Source of the DNA: Hippophae tibetana
Taxonomy: Eukaryota > Streptophyta > Magnoliopsida > Rosales > Elaeagnaceae
DNA: 64,000 nucleotides
Reading direction: 5' to 3'
NCBI GenBank assembly: GCA_037013495.1
Contig: CM072801.1
Coordinates: forward strand, 12,696,501 to 12,760,500
In this document: positions 50,201-63,234 of the stretch, piece by piece
Layout: each line of letters begins with the position of its first letter
Position numbering within the stretch: position 1 is the first letter of the stretch
Translations under genes and position numbers: made by a program
The notes under the pieces: generated by a model
The model's input: only the letters and a program-made list of their open reading frames with translations
Told to the model about the DNA's origin: nothing
Database searches by the model: none

Positions 50201-53200
50201 TATAATTATATATATAATAATATTAATATATATTATATCTTAATTTTAATAATCATTTTTTATTCTATCTATTAATGTTAATTTAAAAAAAATCTTAAAT
50301 TTTTTATAAATAATTATAATTTAAATTATAAAGAGTTAAAATATCATCTTTATTACATGTTCAGTTCTATTATAATACTACGCGTTTTTGTGAAATCATC
50401 AAATCATAATAAGTTATAACTCAAACACGTTATTTATTTAGTTAATTTGATGATAACCTTTAGAAATTTATAAGTAGCAAAACTTGAAATTAAATCTCAA
50501 AACATTTATATTAATCGTTAATGCTATATACCTATATATTTAAAACATATACATATACATGTACATGTATTAAGTGACTTAACATAGTTAAAAATAAATA
50601 TTAAATTAAAAATACAAAATAATAAAATAATTTTAAATAACTTATTAATAAAAGAATATTTATATTTTAATATATGAATAAGGGTGCATACATTAACTTA
50701 TTATAATAAAAAATATTTTGTTTTTAGTTATATAAAGTATTATCTTAATTGGTTAGATACTACTAAATATATATTATTTGAAATATGATAATTTGTATGT
50801 ATTTTTTCTTTAATTTACAGTATATTATAAATTTTGTGATAAATGTATAAAAATATATTTTATCATTATCTTAAAAATTTAAGCTTTTATTAAATAAAAT
50901 GATTAATAGTATATTAGTTTAATAATATAAATCTAAATAAATATTTTTTATTTAATAAGTATACTAATAAAATATTGAATCTATATATCATTTATAAAAT
51001 ATATCAAATAATGTATAAATAATTTAAATAATGTTTATTATAATAATTTTAGTTTTATTTTTTATATTATATGAAAAGGTAAATAGTTAAGATTTGAAAA
51101 GATTAGCACAATAATTATTAATATTAAAGTAAATTTTTCAATAAATATCTTTAAAAGTAAATGTTTAATTTTACAGTAATATTTATTGATATGCAAAATA
51201 GAAATTCCTTTTGAAAAAGGTAAAAAAATGAAAAGCGAAAAATCAATACTAATTAAAGAGAATTTGCTAGTTGTCTCTCTCTCTCTCATTCTAACGCCCT
51301 TAATTTGGGGCTAAATATTCGGTAGAATTGTGGGTGGCTTATTGTGAATAATTAAATTATGGTTATTTACTAAAATTTGAGATTTTTTAAAAATAATTGT
51401 GTATAAAATAAAAATAATTATTATAATATTAAAATTATAATAAAATAAAATATTTTAATACAAAGAGTTATATTAAATTCTTTTTATTTTTATATTGAGT
51501 TTGATTAAATTTTAAAAATAAAGATAATAGATAAAAATTTAATTAGTAACATAATATACCATAATAATAATGATTAACAGATGTTGGAAAGAGGCTCCAA
51601 CCTCGTGAGGGACATTAACTAACCCAATAAAGATGGAGCACATTCATTAATTAGCCTCCTCCCCAAATTACAAGGGGGACCTTTGACAAACACATTGATC
51701 GATTTCACAAAAAATGGTGTGAAATTTCCAAGGGTTTTTTTTTCCCTCATTCCTATTAGAAATCATAGCCTCACTTTTATAATTTTTATAAATTTTTTAT
51801 AATATTATATTTAATAAATATATAATATTTTTATGTGTAATATAATATAATGCATGCATAAGATATATTTTAACTTAAGATTCAAGTATAATTAAAGGTA
51901 ATAATTGGTATAGATTAGATTAGTTTGGGATGTTTAATGTAAGATTCGTATAATTAAAGGTAATAATTCGGGTAGATTAGATTAGTTTGGGATGATTTAA
52001 ATTAATTCAATATAAATTAATTTAATTTTAATTTAAATAAAATTTAATGTAAATTAATAAAAGTGAGTTTTAATTTAAGTCAAATATAAACAAGTTTATT
52101 CATATTTTTAATTGTATTTTTTAGTTAATTAATTTTTTATAAATTTAAAAATATATTTAATGATATTAAAGCACATTCTTACAAACATTATTACGTGAAA
52201 TAATAAATAAATATAATAATATAATAATAATTAATTAATTATAAGATTTAAATATTTTAAAGTCATAACATCCTACACAACATTTTAAATATGTGTTACA
52301 AAATTATAATATTTTTAATTTAATATTAATTTAACGAATTAATTCAAAGAAAATTTAATTTTTTAAGTTATTTAAATTAGTCAAAAATCAACATTAATTT
52401 AATTTAATTTATATTCTATTTTTTTTTAATTTTAATTCGATTTAATCAATAAAATTATTATACACTCTCAGATGTGATATATATAAAATTAATATACTTA
52501 GTGATTCTTGTAATAATTAAATTATTATAATTTAATTTAAAATAATATATATAATATTAAAGTAAATTGAAATAATATTTAATTTTAAAAAATAAAATAT
52601 CTTTTAAATTAATTAAAAGATTAACGGGTGGAATAAGTATATCGGTAATTGTTAATAAATTGTATAATATTTTTATAAATTATAATTATAATTGGTGTAA
52701 ATTTGATTATAATTGAGTAATTTTTTTATTAAATATAATTATATTTATTATTAATAATATATTATATTATTTATAATTTATAATTTATCATAAATTTATA
52801 TTAAAAAAATTAATAATATTGACTATGTAAGATTAAAAAAACAAAAGTTACAATGCTTGAAAGAGGTTGTCCTCCCTCCTGGGGTATTTGCGTATCGGTT
52901 TATTTAGTTTGCATGTGACTGGTGTGTTCATGTAATGTGGTCTTGATTTGATCAATGTTGGACCCCACCATGATCACTTCCTTTTACTTGGTTGTCAATC
53001 CATGCTAATTGGTATTTTGCATAAATGTGAAAGAAAAAATAAATCGTGAGTTTGATTTTAATCGGTCAGGTTTCATAAATACGTATATTTTGGTTACTTT
53101 TATATTTAACATCATATTTATTTATATCTTAAATTAATTAGATTTATTTAATTAATTTATATATTTAATAAATTAAATTATATATATTTTTAATATTTTT

Positions 53201-53340
53201 TAATGATCGTTCTGAACTATTATCCGTCGGCAAGAAAATCGTTCCCAAATCGAAACAATTTTTAGATTATTTTAAATACAAATTTTATAATTCGATTCGA
53301 GAATGATTTTCGATATAACCGTTCTCGTCTTTATAATTGG
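47276..53340. other. Gene-poor, extremely AT-rich region
   Basis: I find no convincing coding region, RNA gene or intact transposon in these 6 kb. Three short patches of more balanced composition stand out at about 49200-49520, 51585-51770 and 52845-53040. Segments at 47760-48110 and 53200-53345 share words such as CGATTTTTGATATAA and ACCGTTCTCGTC-like sequence and may be copies of one decayed repeat. Confidence 0.45.
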
Positions 53341-53439
53341 TTCTACCTAATTCTCTCATATCTAGTTTCACTTTGTATTAGAAATAAATTTAAATAAAAA
53401 TATATTTTTATTATTATTTTATAACGTTATTTCATAAAT

Positions 53440-53576
53440 TATGTAACTGTCATTTTTCATAATTATATGATCGTTATTTTTATAATTATATGACCGTTAC
53501 TTTTATGACCGTTATTTTCATAATTATGTGACCGTTACTTTTATAACCGTTATACTTATTTTTTCAACTATAAATA
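53440..53576 (+). promoter_or_regulatory. Promoter-like part of the 5' end of copia element F
   Basis: TATAAATA (53569-53576) is preceded by a tandem run of TGACCGTTA-like units separated by TTTTAT or ATAATTAT (53466-53553). The CCGTTA/TAACGG core resembles MYB-type and mitosis-specific activator sites. About 450 bp downstream the gag frame begins, so this is probably the U3 of a decayed 5' LTR. Confidence 0.5.
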
Positions 53577-54025
53577 GGGGCAATAACCCTCAGTTTAGAA
53601 AACAACTTAACAACTCAAAAATAGTTCTACGATTTTTCATAGCAAAATCAAAGAAAAAAAATTCAAAATTGTTTTCTCAGATTTCCGAGCAACATAAATA
53701 TTTAAGAGATGTAATATTTTGGACATCATCAGTGCAGTGAAACTCTGAGACAGAAAAAAGATTATAGGTTATTTTATCTTGGGGACGACGAGTCTGTGTT
53801 TGCTTGCACAAATTTGGACAAAGCCGTGAAACGTCTTAAAGAAAGCGACCTAGTCTGCGACTCAACTCAAACAGTTCATTTCAGGTTATCGGTAATATTG
53901 TTCTTACATAGTTTTTCACAAATTTGTTCCAATAATTTTAAGACGTTTTCTATCTACCATATCTACTTAAATGTTAAGTGCTGATTTCAATAAACCATTT
54001 TGTTTTGAGGAACTACACTTTAAAA

Positions 54026-57000
54026 ATGGAGACAAAAAATGCTATTTTTCTTAACCATGTAAAATGTCGCTTTTGTTCTTATTATTGAAAAACCAACACT
54101 ACATAATTCTCATATTGAAGCTACAATAAAGGATTTAAACACCTGGATAGAAAATCATTTTCTATGCGAAATTTTTATTCTTAATGGATTAGCTAATGAC
54201 TTGTATGACTATTATAATTTTGATAAGTCTACTAAGAAAATTTAGAATGCACTTCAAAAGAAGTACGACATTGAGGAAGCTGGAACTAAGAAGTATGTTG
54301 TCAGTAGATATATGAAGTACTAAATGATTGATGAAAAATCTGTGGAAACTCAATCACACGAACTGCAGAAGATAACACACGAAATAACTTCTAAAGGTAT
54401 GACTTTAGATGAACAATTTCAAGTAGCTGTTATTATAGATAAATTACCTCATACTTAGAAAGATTTTAAGAATATACTTAGACATAAAACTAAGGTATTT
54501 TTAAAAAAAGTCTTATAACCCGTTTAAGAATAGAAGAAGAAGTCTTAAAACAAGATCAAAGAGATGAAGTACTCATTGTCTCAAACAATAATACCAATAA
54601 GAAATCCTCCTCTGTAGTTCTGAAACCTAAAGGAAGAAATATGAAAACTCATAATCGTAATAATAACCAAAACCGCAACCGCCATAATAGAAACAGAAAC
54701 TATCCTCCCCAAAATGAACCTCAACCCCCTAAGAAATAACACATTCATGTGTTATAGTTGTAACAGACCTAGCCACTTGGTCAGGAATTGTTGGAATAGG
54801 AATCATCCTACCTCGTAGACGAACCTTACTGAAGATCAACTTATTGCTATAATATCTTAAATCAATTTTGTTGATGGATCTGAGGGGTGGTGGGTGAACA
54901 CTGGTACTTCTCGCTATGTTTGCTATGATCGAGACATGTTCAAGTCCTATTATGATTCTGAGGATAAGAAAATGCTATTGGGCGAATCCCACTCCACTAA
55001 AGTTACTGGTACTGGTGAGATGGTATTAAAGTTTACCTCTAGAAAGACTGTCATCTTGAAGGATGTCCTACATACTCTAGAGATGAGAAAGAACTTAGTT
55101 TCAGGATATCTTCTTTACAAAGTTGGGTTTACTCAAACTATAGGGGCTGATTTATATACAATAACAAATAATAATAATTTTTGTTGGGAAAGGGTACGCC
55201 ACTAATGACATGTTTAAATTGAATGTTAAGTTCTTTTAATATTTGACATGTTAGCCTTTGTCATGTTAATATACGCATAATTAAGAACATGATTACCTTA
55301 GAACTAATTCATAAACTATCTATGAATGATTTTGAAAAATGTGACTTTTGTAGTCAAGCTAAAATAACAAAAACTTCACATAAGTCAGTAGTTAGAGAAT
55401 CTGAACTTTTAGACTTAATACACTCTAACATATGTGAACTTGATGGAAATTTAACAAGAAATAGAAACACTATTTTATAACTTTTATTGATGATTGTTTA
55501 GATTATACTTATATCTAAATAAAAGTGAAGTGTTTAACATGTTTAAAATATTTATGATTGAGATTGAGAAACAATTTAACAGAAAAATAAAACGGTTTCG
55601 AAGTGATAGAGGTACTGAATATGATTCCAATATCTTCAATGATTTTTATAAAATTCATGGAATTTATTCATGAAAAAATTGCACATTATTCTCCTGAAAT
55701 GAATGGAAAACCTTAAAGAAAAAATATAACTTTTACTGAATCAGTTGTTGCAATTTTATTAAACTCTGGTGTTGCTTCCCATTGGTGGGGAGAAATTTTA
55801 TTAACTATTTTCTATGTGCTAAATAGAGTGCCTAAATCTACTAGTAAAATTTCACTATTTGAAATTTTGAAAAATAAGAAACTTAACTTATTTTAAAATT
55901 TGGGGTTGTTTAGTCTATGTTAGGATCCCTGATCATTAAAATAAATAAACTTACTAGTAGATCATACGAATGCGTATTCATAGGATATGATGTGAATAGT
56001 AAAGCTTATAAATTCTATGACTTAAATTATCATAGTTATATAATCAAATGATATTGACTATTGTGAACATAGGTTTCCATTTAAATTGAAGAATAGTAGG
56101 GGTTCACCTTCTAGTTGTTTACCCATATAACTAGAACTAGTAAACAAAATGAGAAATTAAACACTAAAATTAGGAGAAGTAAACAAGCTCGAACCCTTAA
56201 GGACTTTGGGTCTGATTAGAAGATCCCCAAACTCTTCAAAAAACCTTATCTTCTTTAGATGCCAACTTATGGGAAGAAGTCATAAATGATGAAATAAACT
56301 CCCTTGAGTATAATAGAACTTGGCATTTATTTGACTTACCTCCTGGTTGCAAAACCATAGGATGTAAATGGATACTAAAGAAGAAATTAAAACTCGATGG
56401 TACTATTAAAAAGTACAAAGCTCGTCTGGTAGTTAAAGGGTAGAGGTAAAGGGAAAATGTAGATTTCTTTGATACTTTTTCACCAGTCACACGAATAACC
56501 TCCATACGTGTACTTTTTTATTTTGCTGCTATCCATGATTTAGTAGTACACCAAATTGATGTTAAAACTGCTTTCTCAAATGGTGGCTTAGAAGAAGAAA
56601 TTTATATGGATCAACCTGAAAGTTTTGTTATCCCAGGTCAATAAAATAAAGTTTGTAAACTAGATAAATCTCTTTATGGTCTAAAACAAGCACCTAAGCA
56701 ATGACATGAAAAATTTGATAATATAGTTATCCCACATGAATTCAAAATGAATGAAAGTGACAAATGCATTTATTATAAATTAGAAGATAATATTTGCACT
56801 ATTATATGTTTATATGTGGATGACATGCTTATTTTTGGATCAAATATATGTTGTGAATAATGTGAAAACTTTGTTAAGTGTTAACTTTGATATGAAAGAT
56901 CTCGAAGAAGCGAGTGTAATCCTTAGTATAAAGATTACTAGGTTTGAAAAGAGAATTTCTCTAGATCAATCTCACTACATTGATAAGATCTTAAAGAAAT

Positions 57001-57760
57001 ATAATTACTTTAACTACAAACCTATATGTATTCCATATAATCCTAGTGTAAAGTTATTCAAGAACACCGGAGATGGTGTTAGACAAACTGAGTATACGAG
57101 CATCATTTGTAGCTTACATTATGCTATTGATTGCACTAGACCAGACATAGCTTATGTTGTGGGACTACTATGTAAATTTGTCAGTTGACCTAATATAAAG
57201 CATTGAAATGCAATTGAAACGGTCATAAAATACCTTAAGAGAACTATGAACCTTGGATTATATAATAAGAAGTTTCCCACTATTCTAGATGGATATAGTG
57301 ATGATGATTGAAACACTCTATCAGAAGACTCCAAAACAACTAGTAGCTATATATTTAACATTGCTGGTGGAGCTGCTTCTTGGAAGTCTAAGTAATAGAC
57401 AATATTGGCTCAATCTATGATGGAGTTTGAAATGATAGCACTAGCTACTTCTAGTGAAGAAATAGGCTAGTTAAGAAGTCTGTTAGTTAAGATCCCTTTA
57501 TGGGAAAGATCGATACCAGTTGTCCCGATCCACTACTATAGTACCGCGGCTATTGCAAAGATTTAGAACCGTTATTACAACGACAAGAGATGACAGATAC
57601 ACAGTACTGTTAGAGAATTTCTCTCTACAGGAGATGTAAGAATGGATCATATATGTACAGATGAAAATTTGGCAGATCCTTTGACGAAAGGATTACCGAG
57701 AGAGAAGGTTTTCAAAACCTCAAAAGGAATGAGACTAATGCCCTTAGAATGAAGAGTCAC
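54026..57760 (+). pseudogene. Copia gag-pol remnant of element F
   Basis: Gag (from ATG 54026) shows KKYDIEEAGTKKYVVSRY, SVETQSHELQKITHEI and EQFQVAVIIDKLP with stops between. A CCHC knuckle (CYSCNRPSHLVRNC) lies at 54750-54791. Protease starts at about 54885 with NTGTSRYVC, where the usual Asp of D-S/T-G is Asn. Integrase parts include CDFCSQAKITKTSH and RFRSDRGTEYDSN (to about 56100). RT has [41 protein letters not shown] and YVDDMLIFGS (56260-56840), then RNase H with YLKRTMNLGL and ENLADPLTKGL (57200-57700). More than twenty stops and frameshifts make it inactive. Confidence 0.85.
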
Positions 57761-58229
57761 TCATGATGGTAACCCAACTTATAGACTGGAGATCCCAAGA
57801 AATAAGTTCAAATGGTAATAACATATGATGAAGTGATATGAGATGAATCATGATATTATGAAGTCTCATTCTATATTGTAAGAAGCATGAAGTCCTGAAG
57901 TGACAGAAATGATGAGTTAATTATTAAAATTCTTAATGAGTTCTATAATCTATGTGGAGTGGAGTACATAGCTATAGGAATACTCTTGGTAGACTCACAT
58001 ATGTGAATGTAAAAGTATGACTGCTTCCTATGAAAATTTTGGGCAAAATTTACTAGAGCATTCACTATACTGGGATACATGTGTATGGCCGTAAAACACG
58101 GGCTTTTCGAACTACACCTTGGAAATGTTGTGTGTGTAATATTGTTAGATATAGAGTTCAAAACTACGAGTTACTCTAGTATGTTCTAAAGCATCAACAC
58201 TATGCAAAGGTTCAAGTTGATAAACATCT

Positions 58230-59713
58230 TTTGCTTATGCACAAATAGGTCAAAGTTCTTCAATTGGCCTCACCTAAAGGTCTCTATAGTACTAGAACTA
58301 GGGTAGTCAGAGATCTCCAATTACTCTTCTCTAAATTGTTTCATGTATTCTTCAATGGATTCCCTTTTCCCTTGGATAAATGAGAAAAAAATGGTGAGAC
58401 TTCTTACTCAAATGTTTGTTGTAGACATATTTTGTGATGGATAACCTAGAGAATCATGGGAATGAGGTTATAGATCTGAGAGCTTGGTTGTTGAACCATT
58501 TTTGCACGCCTTCACAGAGAGTGGTAACAAACAACTTACACATCACGACGCCTCTCTTTCCCTGGGTGAGACTCATAAGAGCCATAGTTCTTTTAAAAGT
58601 GTTGAACATGTGTTACCGAATTTTTTGTCCCAAAATAATTAGGGCACTTAGGGGCATTGAACTTGACTTGTGGTTCATTATTTTTTATTATATTAGAAAA
58701 TGGAGAGACACATAATTTCTCACAATCTTTTTCCATATCATAAGGGTTTTTCCCCCTTCTTATGTTTCTCATTCACAGTATTCAAGGCATAGTCTTGTCT
58801 CTTATTGGTCTCTTCTAGCGCCTGAAATCGCGCTTCCCAACCTTTTCTCTTGAATCCATTATTCATTAGTAGGCCTCATCGAGCAAGAGAGGGGATTCCC
58901 CTCGTCTTCATATTCAACTTGTTAGGGCTTAGTTGGTTGTGCCTAGCTACATTTCCATTGGCTGGTTCAGTTGTTTGGTCTTCCGAGGTCCTTTTTCTTG
59001 TCTAGGAGCATAATGACCTTTTTTCTCTCCTAGTTTCCTTGAGCTCTTTTCTTAGCTCGAGGAGTTGGTGAGACAACTCTTGGTAGTGAGTGTTATCTTC
59101 TACCTTGGTTTTATTAAGGGCTGGTAAGGTATTTCTTTGAGTTTCCATTGCTTTATGGTCAGCAAACCTCGACTATCTTTTAACATGAGTTCCTACCATT
59201 GTATTTGTAGTTCATGAGTAGAACACGATTGGTTTTCCAAGTTTCTCTCAAGGAGTGGGGCGAATTTTAAAGGATATAGGGTCAGAAACTTATGCTTGAT
59301 CTCAAAATCTGAGTCCCATGGTGAGCGTCAAAATGTTATGATTCAACCTATTTTTAGAGAAAAAACTTAAAGAAAAGTTAAAACAATTGACTGAATGTGT
59401 AAATCTCATAAGAGGTTAATATATTTATGGAAAATTACATATACATGTGTCAATTACATATATAATGTATATATATATTTACATGTCATAGTGATATAAT
59501 TGGTATAAAGTACATCATATCATGTGTTGAGATCGACCCCAACTCGGGTTGAAAATTGAGCTTGGGTTGAATCACTAAGCTCGAGCTGATCATTGAGCTT
59601 GGGCTAATATATAGGTAAAACAACTGAAGTGTTTCGCCTTCCATCTCAGATTGGTGATTTTGCTTGAGCAATTTACATGGGTTGGGCACCAAGGCGATCC
59701 GGATGTCCAAACA
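58230..59713 (-). mobile_element. 5' part of a second Tat-like gypsy element (element G), truncated
   Basis: On the minus strand an LTR (59713-59334) is followed by a primer-like site TTTTGACGCTCACCATGGGA and a decayed gag leader. That leader runs to about 58230, where it meets copia element F. The DNA at 58400-59330 is clearly related to 6190-7150 of element A. Everything beyond early gag is missing. Confidence 0.7.
59334..59713 (-). repeat. 5' LTR of gypsy element G
   Basis: Minus-strand termini are TGTTTGGACATCC and ATCATAACA. The start matches the LTR starts of element A and of the solo LTR at 60553, so all belong to related families. The length is about 380 bp. Confidence 0.7.
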
Positions 59714-60552
59714 CTAATTTATTCAATAAATTTTTTATATTTATTTGAACAATATAATCAAAAGGTTTTTATATATATTTGATCTCTAACTTATATAAAG
59801 TATTAAAATTTGGTCCCTAACATTCTAATTCACATAATTTAATCCTTAACATTTATAAATTTAACAAATTTATTTTAAAATTTTAATTTATGTTGAATTA
59901 ATTTAATGATATTATACTTAACAATCATATAATTAAAAGAATGAGGATCAAATTATAAATTTTATCATAAATTAGGAACTAAATTATGCCTTTTAAAATA
60001 ATTTGGGATCAAATGAATTAAAAAAATTAAGTTTTATCATAATTCATTATAATTTTGTTAATTAATTTTTCAAAAATTAAAATTATCTAAATTAAAAAAT
60101 TTATGGATTATATTATATGAATTCAAAAGTTAGTAACCAAGTTATAATATTTTAAATAAGTTATTAATTAAATTGATAAATAAATTTAATTAAAATAATG
60201 ATAATATTGAAATAAAATTTAAAAATTATAAATTAAATTAAATTAAATTATAAAATTAAATTTTAAACTTTTAAATAAGATAAAATTTAAAAAATAATAA
60301 ATAACTATATAAATGTAAAAAAATGATTATACTCATTAAATTAATATAAATAATATATTTTTAACATACCTCGTTTCTCCAAGTTGTATAACAAGCAATA
60401 CTAAATCTCTTAACAAATTATTTTTACAAATATATAAATAATTATAAAAATAAAAAAGTACTTACGTTAAGAAAAAATTGACAAAAAATGAAATTTATGC
60501 CTTCATGTATAAAGGGGTTTTTTTTTTGAACAATCTTAAAATTTATAATAAT
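59714..60552. other. AT-rich intergenic sequence
   Basis: There is no gene or recognised element. Motifs such as TTAATTTAATTTAA recur but show no clear repeat structure. Confidence 0.45.
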
Positions 60553-60960
60553 TGTTTGGATATTCAGACCGACCTAAGGGCCATATCTTGTAACTTACCT
60601 AAGCTAATTCCAGCCTAAGACGGAAGATGAAATACCATAGACATCCCACACATGGAACAAACCGAGCTCAATTACAGCTCGAGCTTTAGATAGACCAAGT
60701 CCAATGACATCTCAAGCCTTAGACAGACCAAACCCAAGAACAACACGAGTAAAACTCGACCTGGATCTTTGACACATTGTACTTTAGGTTAATTATGTTC
60801 TTTTGACACATAGTTACACATATACATTGTATAGATAACACTTGTACCCATAAATGTGCTATAAATAGATGAATCACTCAAACTGATCCATACATTGAGT
60901 TATTTACATTCATCTCTCTCTATAGGATACCGAGTCTCAATAATAATAAAATAATACTCA
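60553..60960 (+). repeat. Solo LTR of a Tat-like gypsy element
   Basis: The segment begins TGTTTGGATATTCAGACC and ends AATAATACTCA. It is flanked on both sides by the exact 5-bp duplication ATAAT (60548-60552 and 60961-60965). A TATAAATAG box at 60860-60868 fits the LTR promoter. No internal sequence follows, so recombination between two LTRs removed the body. It is related in its start and C/G-box-like words (CTCGAGCT) to the LTRs of elements A and G. Confidence 0.8.
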
Positions 60961-62760
60961 ATAATGTTAAAATAAGTTTAATATTAAATGAGTTAAAATG
61001 ATCATATATAGTTTAATTGGATGACGTTTAATATATAATAACGTATTAAACTTTTTATTAATTAGTAAAAATGTATGAGTTGAATATATGAATATTAATT
61101 TGATGGTTATAAGTTTTAAAAATATTATTTTATTTTATTTTATAATAGTATATGGTATCGGTTAAAAACTCTTCAATATGTTTTTGTTTTGCTAAAAAAA
61201 ATCTCCAATATGTTAATGACTAATCAATTCAAGAGAAATCGAACCAAATATTAAACCTCATTTCAAACCATCCTAAAGTTGAGTGGCAAAAAATACACAT
61301 ATTTCAACTCTAATAGCTAAATTGAGTTAATTCGTGGCTATTAAAACTCATTTAAAGAAAGATTGGCCCAATTAATTTCAGTTTACAATAGCGAGCCAAT
61401 ATTATCGAGCCCAATAGGCAATACATAATACAATCCAAAAGCCCGGGTGGGATTCCTAATATTCCAAATTGGTATGCATTGAAGCCCTCGTTGCCCCTAT
61501 CAGAAATGGTATTTTTATAAATGATGCTGCTGCTGCTTCTATTGAATCATTTTTTTAAATTATATACATTACTTTTATCTAAAAGAATGGTAATTAATAT
61601 GTAGAATAATTATCTAAAATATATTTTAATACTATTATAATTATGTATATTGGAGTCCTTAAAAAATATGAATAAAATAATAATAATAATAGTTGAATAT
61701 AAATAAAATGAAAGAATGAAATGTATAATTGGATGGTATAAAGAGTGATGTCGTTATTATATCTCATAAAAAAATGTAGCCTTTCTTTCAGAAACTAACT
61801 CTAGAGTATTAATAATATAATTATTAAAAAAAAAACTCTAGAGTTATTGCTTCAAAATAAACTATAAAGTGCTACTCTAATTTAATATTATATTTATGCA
61901 TAGAATAAAACATGAAATAATTAAAAGAATATTAATATTGGAATAGAATAATAATATTTGAATCTTTGAGTAAGAGATGTTGGAAAAAAAATGAATGCAA
62001 AAAAAATTTGATAAAACCATTTCATCAAAAAAATTATAGTGTATAAGGAAGCTGTATTCTTTAATAGAAAAAAAGTAAGATAAAATATATTCATTTTAGT
62101 TATAATATTATATTTTAATTTGAGAAGGTAAATAACTAAGTGAAGATTATAATAAAATATTGACATAAAAAAATCTTAAAATTGTATTTTAGTGTTTAAT
62201 TTTTCAATTTAAATTTATGAAAATAAAAAAAACAAATTTTCTTAAAAATTAATTCAATCATTTCCTATTTAAAAGAAAATTAATATAAATTTGAAAGATA
62301 TAATTATATTAAGTTAATTTTAATGATATTACTTGTAAATATATAATTTGTTTAGATAAAATTATTTATAATAAAAAATGATACATAAATAAATATATAT
62401 GGTAATAATATTAAAGAAAATTAATCTGAACATATTATTTATTTTATAAAAAAATATAAATATGATTTTTAAAAATATAATTATATTAATTAAGCTTAAT
62501 AATATTACTTGAAAATAGGTAATTTGTTTTTGGATAAAATCATATAAAATAAAAAATAACACACAGAATAAATATATAATAGTAATATACATATTTTATT
62601 ATATTACTATATATCAATTAATTAAATAAGGATAACAATATTTATAATGTAAATTAATATTAAATATCAAAATAAATATTTCATACAATTTTATTATATA
62701 ATAACACAAGTTACTGTTACAATCTCGTTGTACTTTATAAAAACTAAAATCTAGCCAGCG
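60961..62760. other. AT-rich intergenic sequence
   Basis: I see no coding region or element. The last part is presumably the promoter of the gene that starts near 62780. Confidence 0.45.
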
Positions 62761-62779
62761 GACACTCACACCCCTCACA

Positions 62780-62968
62780 AAAACAAAACTCGGAGCCGCC
62801 GCCGTCACGGTGCAGAACCACGACCCCCCAGTCGCCTCCTCCTCCATAGCCGATGCCTATATCAGCCTCTTCTCCTCCACAGCCTAACATATTCCCGTCT
62901 CGCCTCCTCCCAACTGTCTCGCCAGCCGCCGCACCGTTCTAGCCTTTTCCGTTCTCGAAATTTCTGAG
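62780..62968 (+). other. 5' UTR exon of a partial gene, with an upstream ORF
   Basis: Composition changes abruptly from AT-rich to C/G-rich with CCGCCGCC, CCTCCTCC and CT-rich stretches. This is typical of plant 5' UTRs. It ends TTTCTGAG/GTAATAC, a good donor site. An upstream ORF of 29 codons (62853-62942) starts at ATG in CGATGCC and ends at TAG within this exon. The transcription start is inferred, not seen. Confidence 0.55.
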
Positions 62969-63169
62969 GTAATACATTTTGCCTCCCTGCTGTTTTTTTT
63001 GTTTTATACATTAATTCACTGTTGAACAAAGGTTTCTTCCTTGCATTATTTGGCTATTTTCTTGTTCTTTACCATGACTGTCCATCAGTAAACTTCTAAC
63101 TGATACAAATTTTGCTGATGAAATCAACAGCCGACAAACCATGACAGTCCTAGTTTTGAAAATGGAGTT

Positions 63170-63234
63170 ATGGGTTCCTTAGCAGGAAATCCACAAGATA
63201 TGTTGAATCAAAAGTGGACCAACTCTGTTCAACG
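63170..63234 (+). CDS. First coding exon of an unrecognised gene (partial)
   Basis: The exon 63131-63234 is bounded by CAACAG/CCGAC and CAACG/GTAAAG, good acceptor and donor sites. The frame that stays open across it includes ATG at 63170, giving MGSLAGNPQDMLNQKWTNSV and a further Q before a split codon. The same frame is open from the acceptor site (PTNHDSPSFENGV), but no in-frame ATG exists upstream in exon 1, so 63170 is the likely start. An out-of-frame ATG at 63151 begins a short uORF overlapping it. The family is not recognised from 21 residues. The rest lies beyond a long intron and outside the window. Confidence 0.5.

Larger units (their letters stand above)
53340..58200 (+). mobile_element. 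Decayed Ty1/copia retrotransposon (element F)
   Basis: Plus-strand remnants of gag, protease, integrase, reverse transcriptase and RNase H follow each other in copia order from 54026 to about 57760. Upstream is a promoter-like region, downstream about 450 bp of untranslated sequence to about 58200. I could not find a matching pair of LTRs. The 3' side is joined directly to a gypsy remnant, so the 3' LTR is probably lost. Ends are approximate. Confidence 0.72.

Noticed and set aside
62614..62847. Minus-strand open frame of 77 codons starting MEEEATGGSW
   Set aside because: It is the reverse of a GC-rich 5' UTR-like exon, runs into AT-rich DNA and has no domain or splice support.
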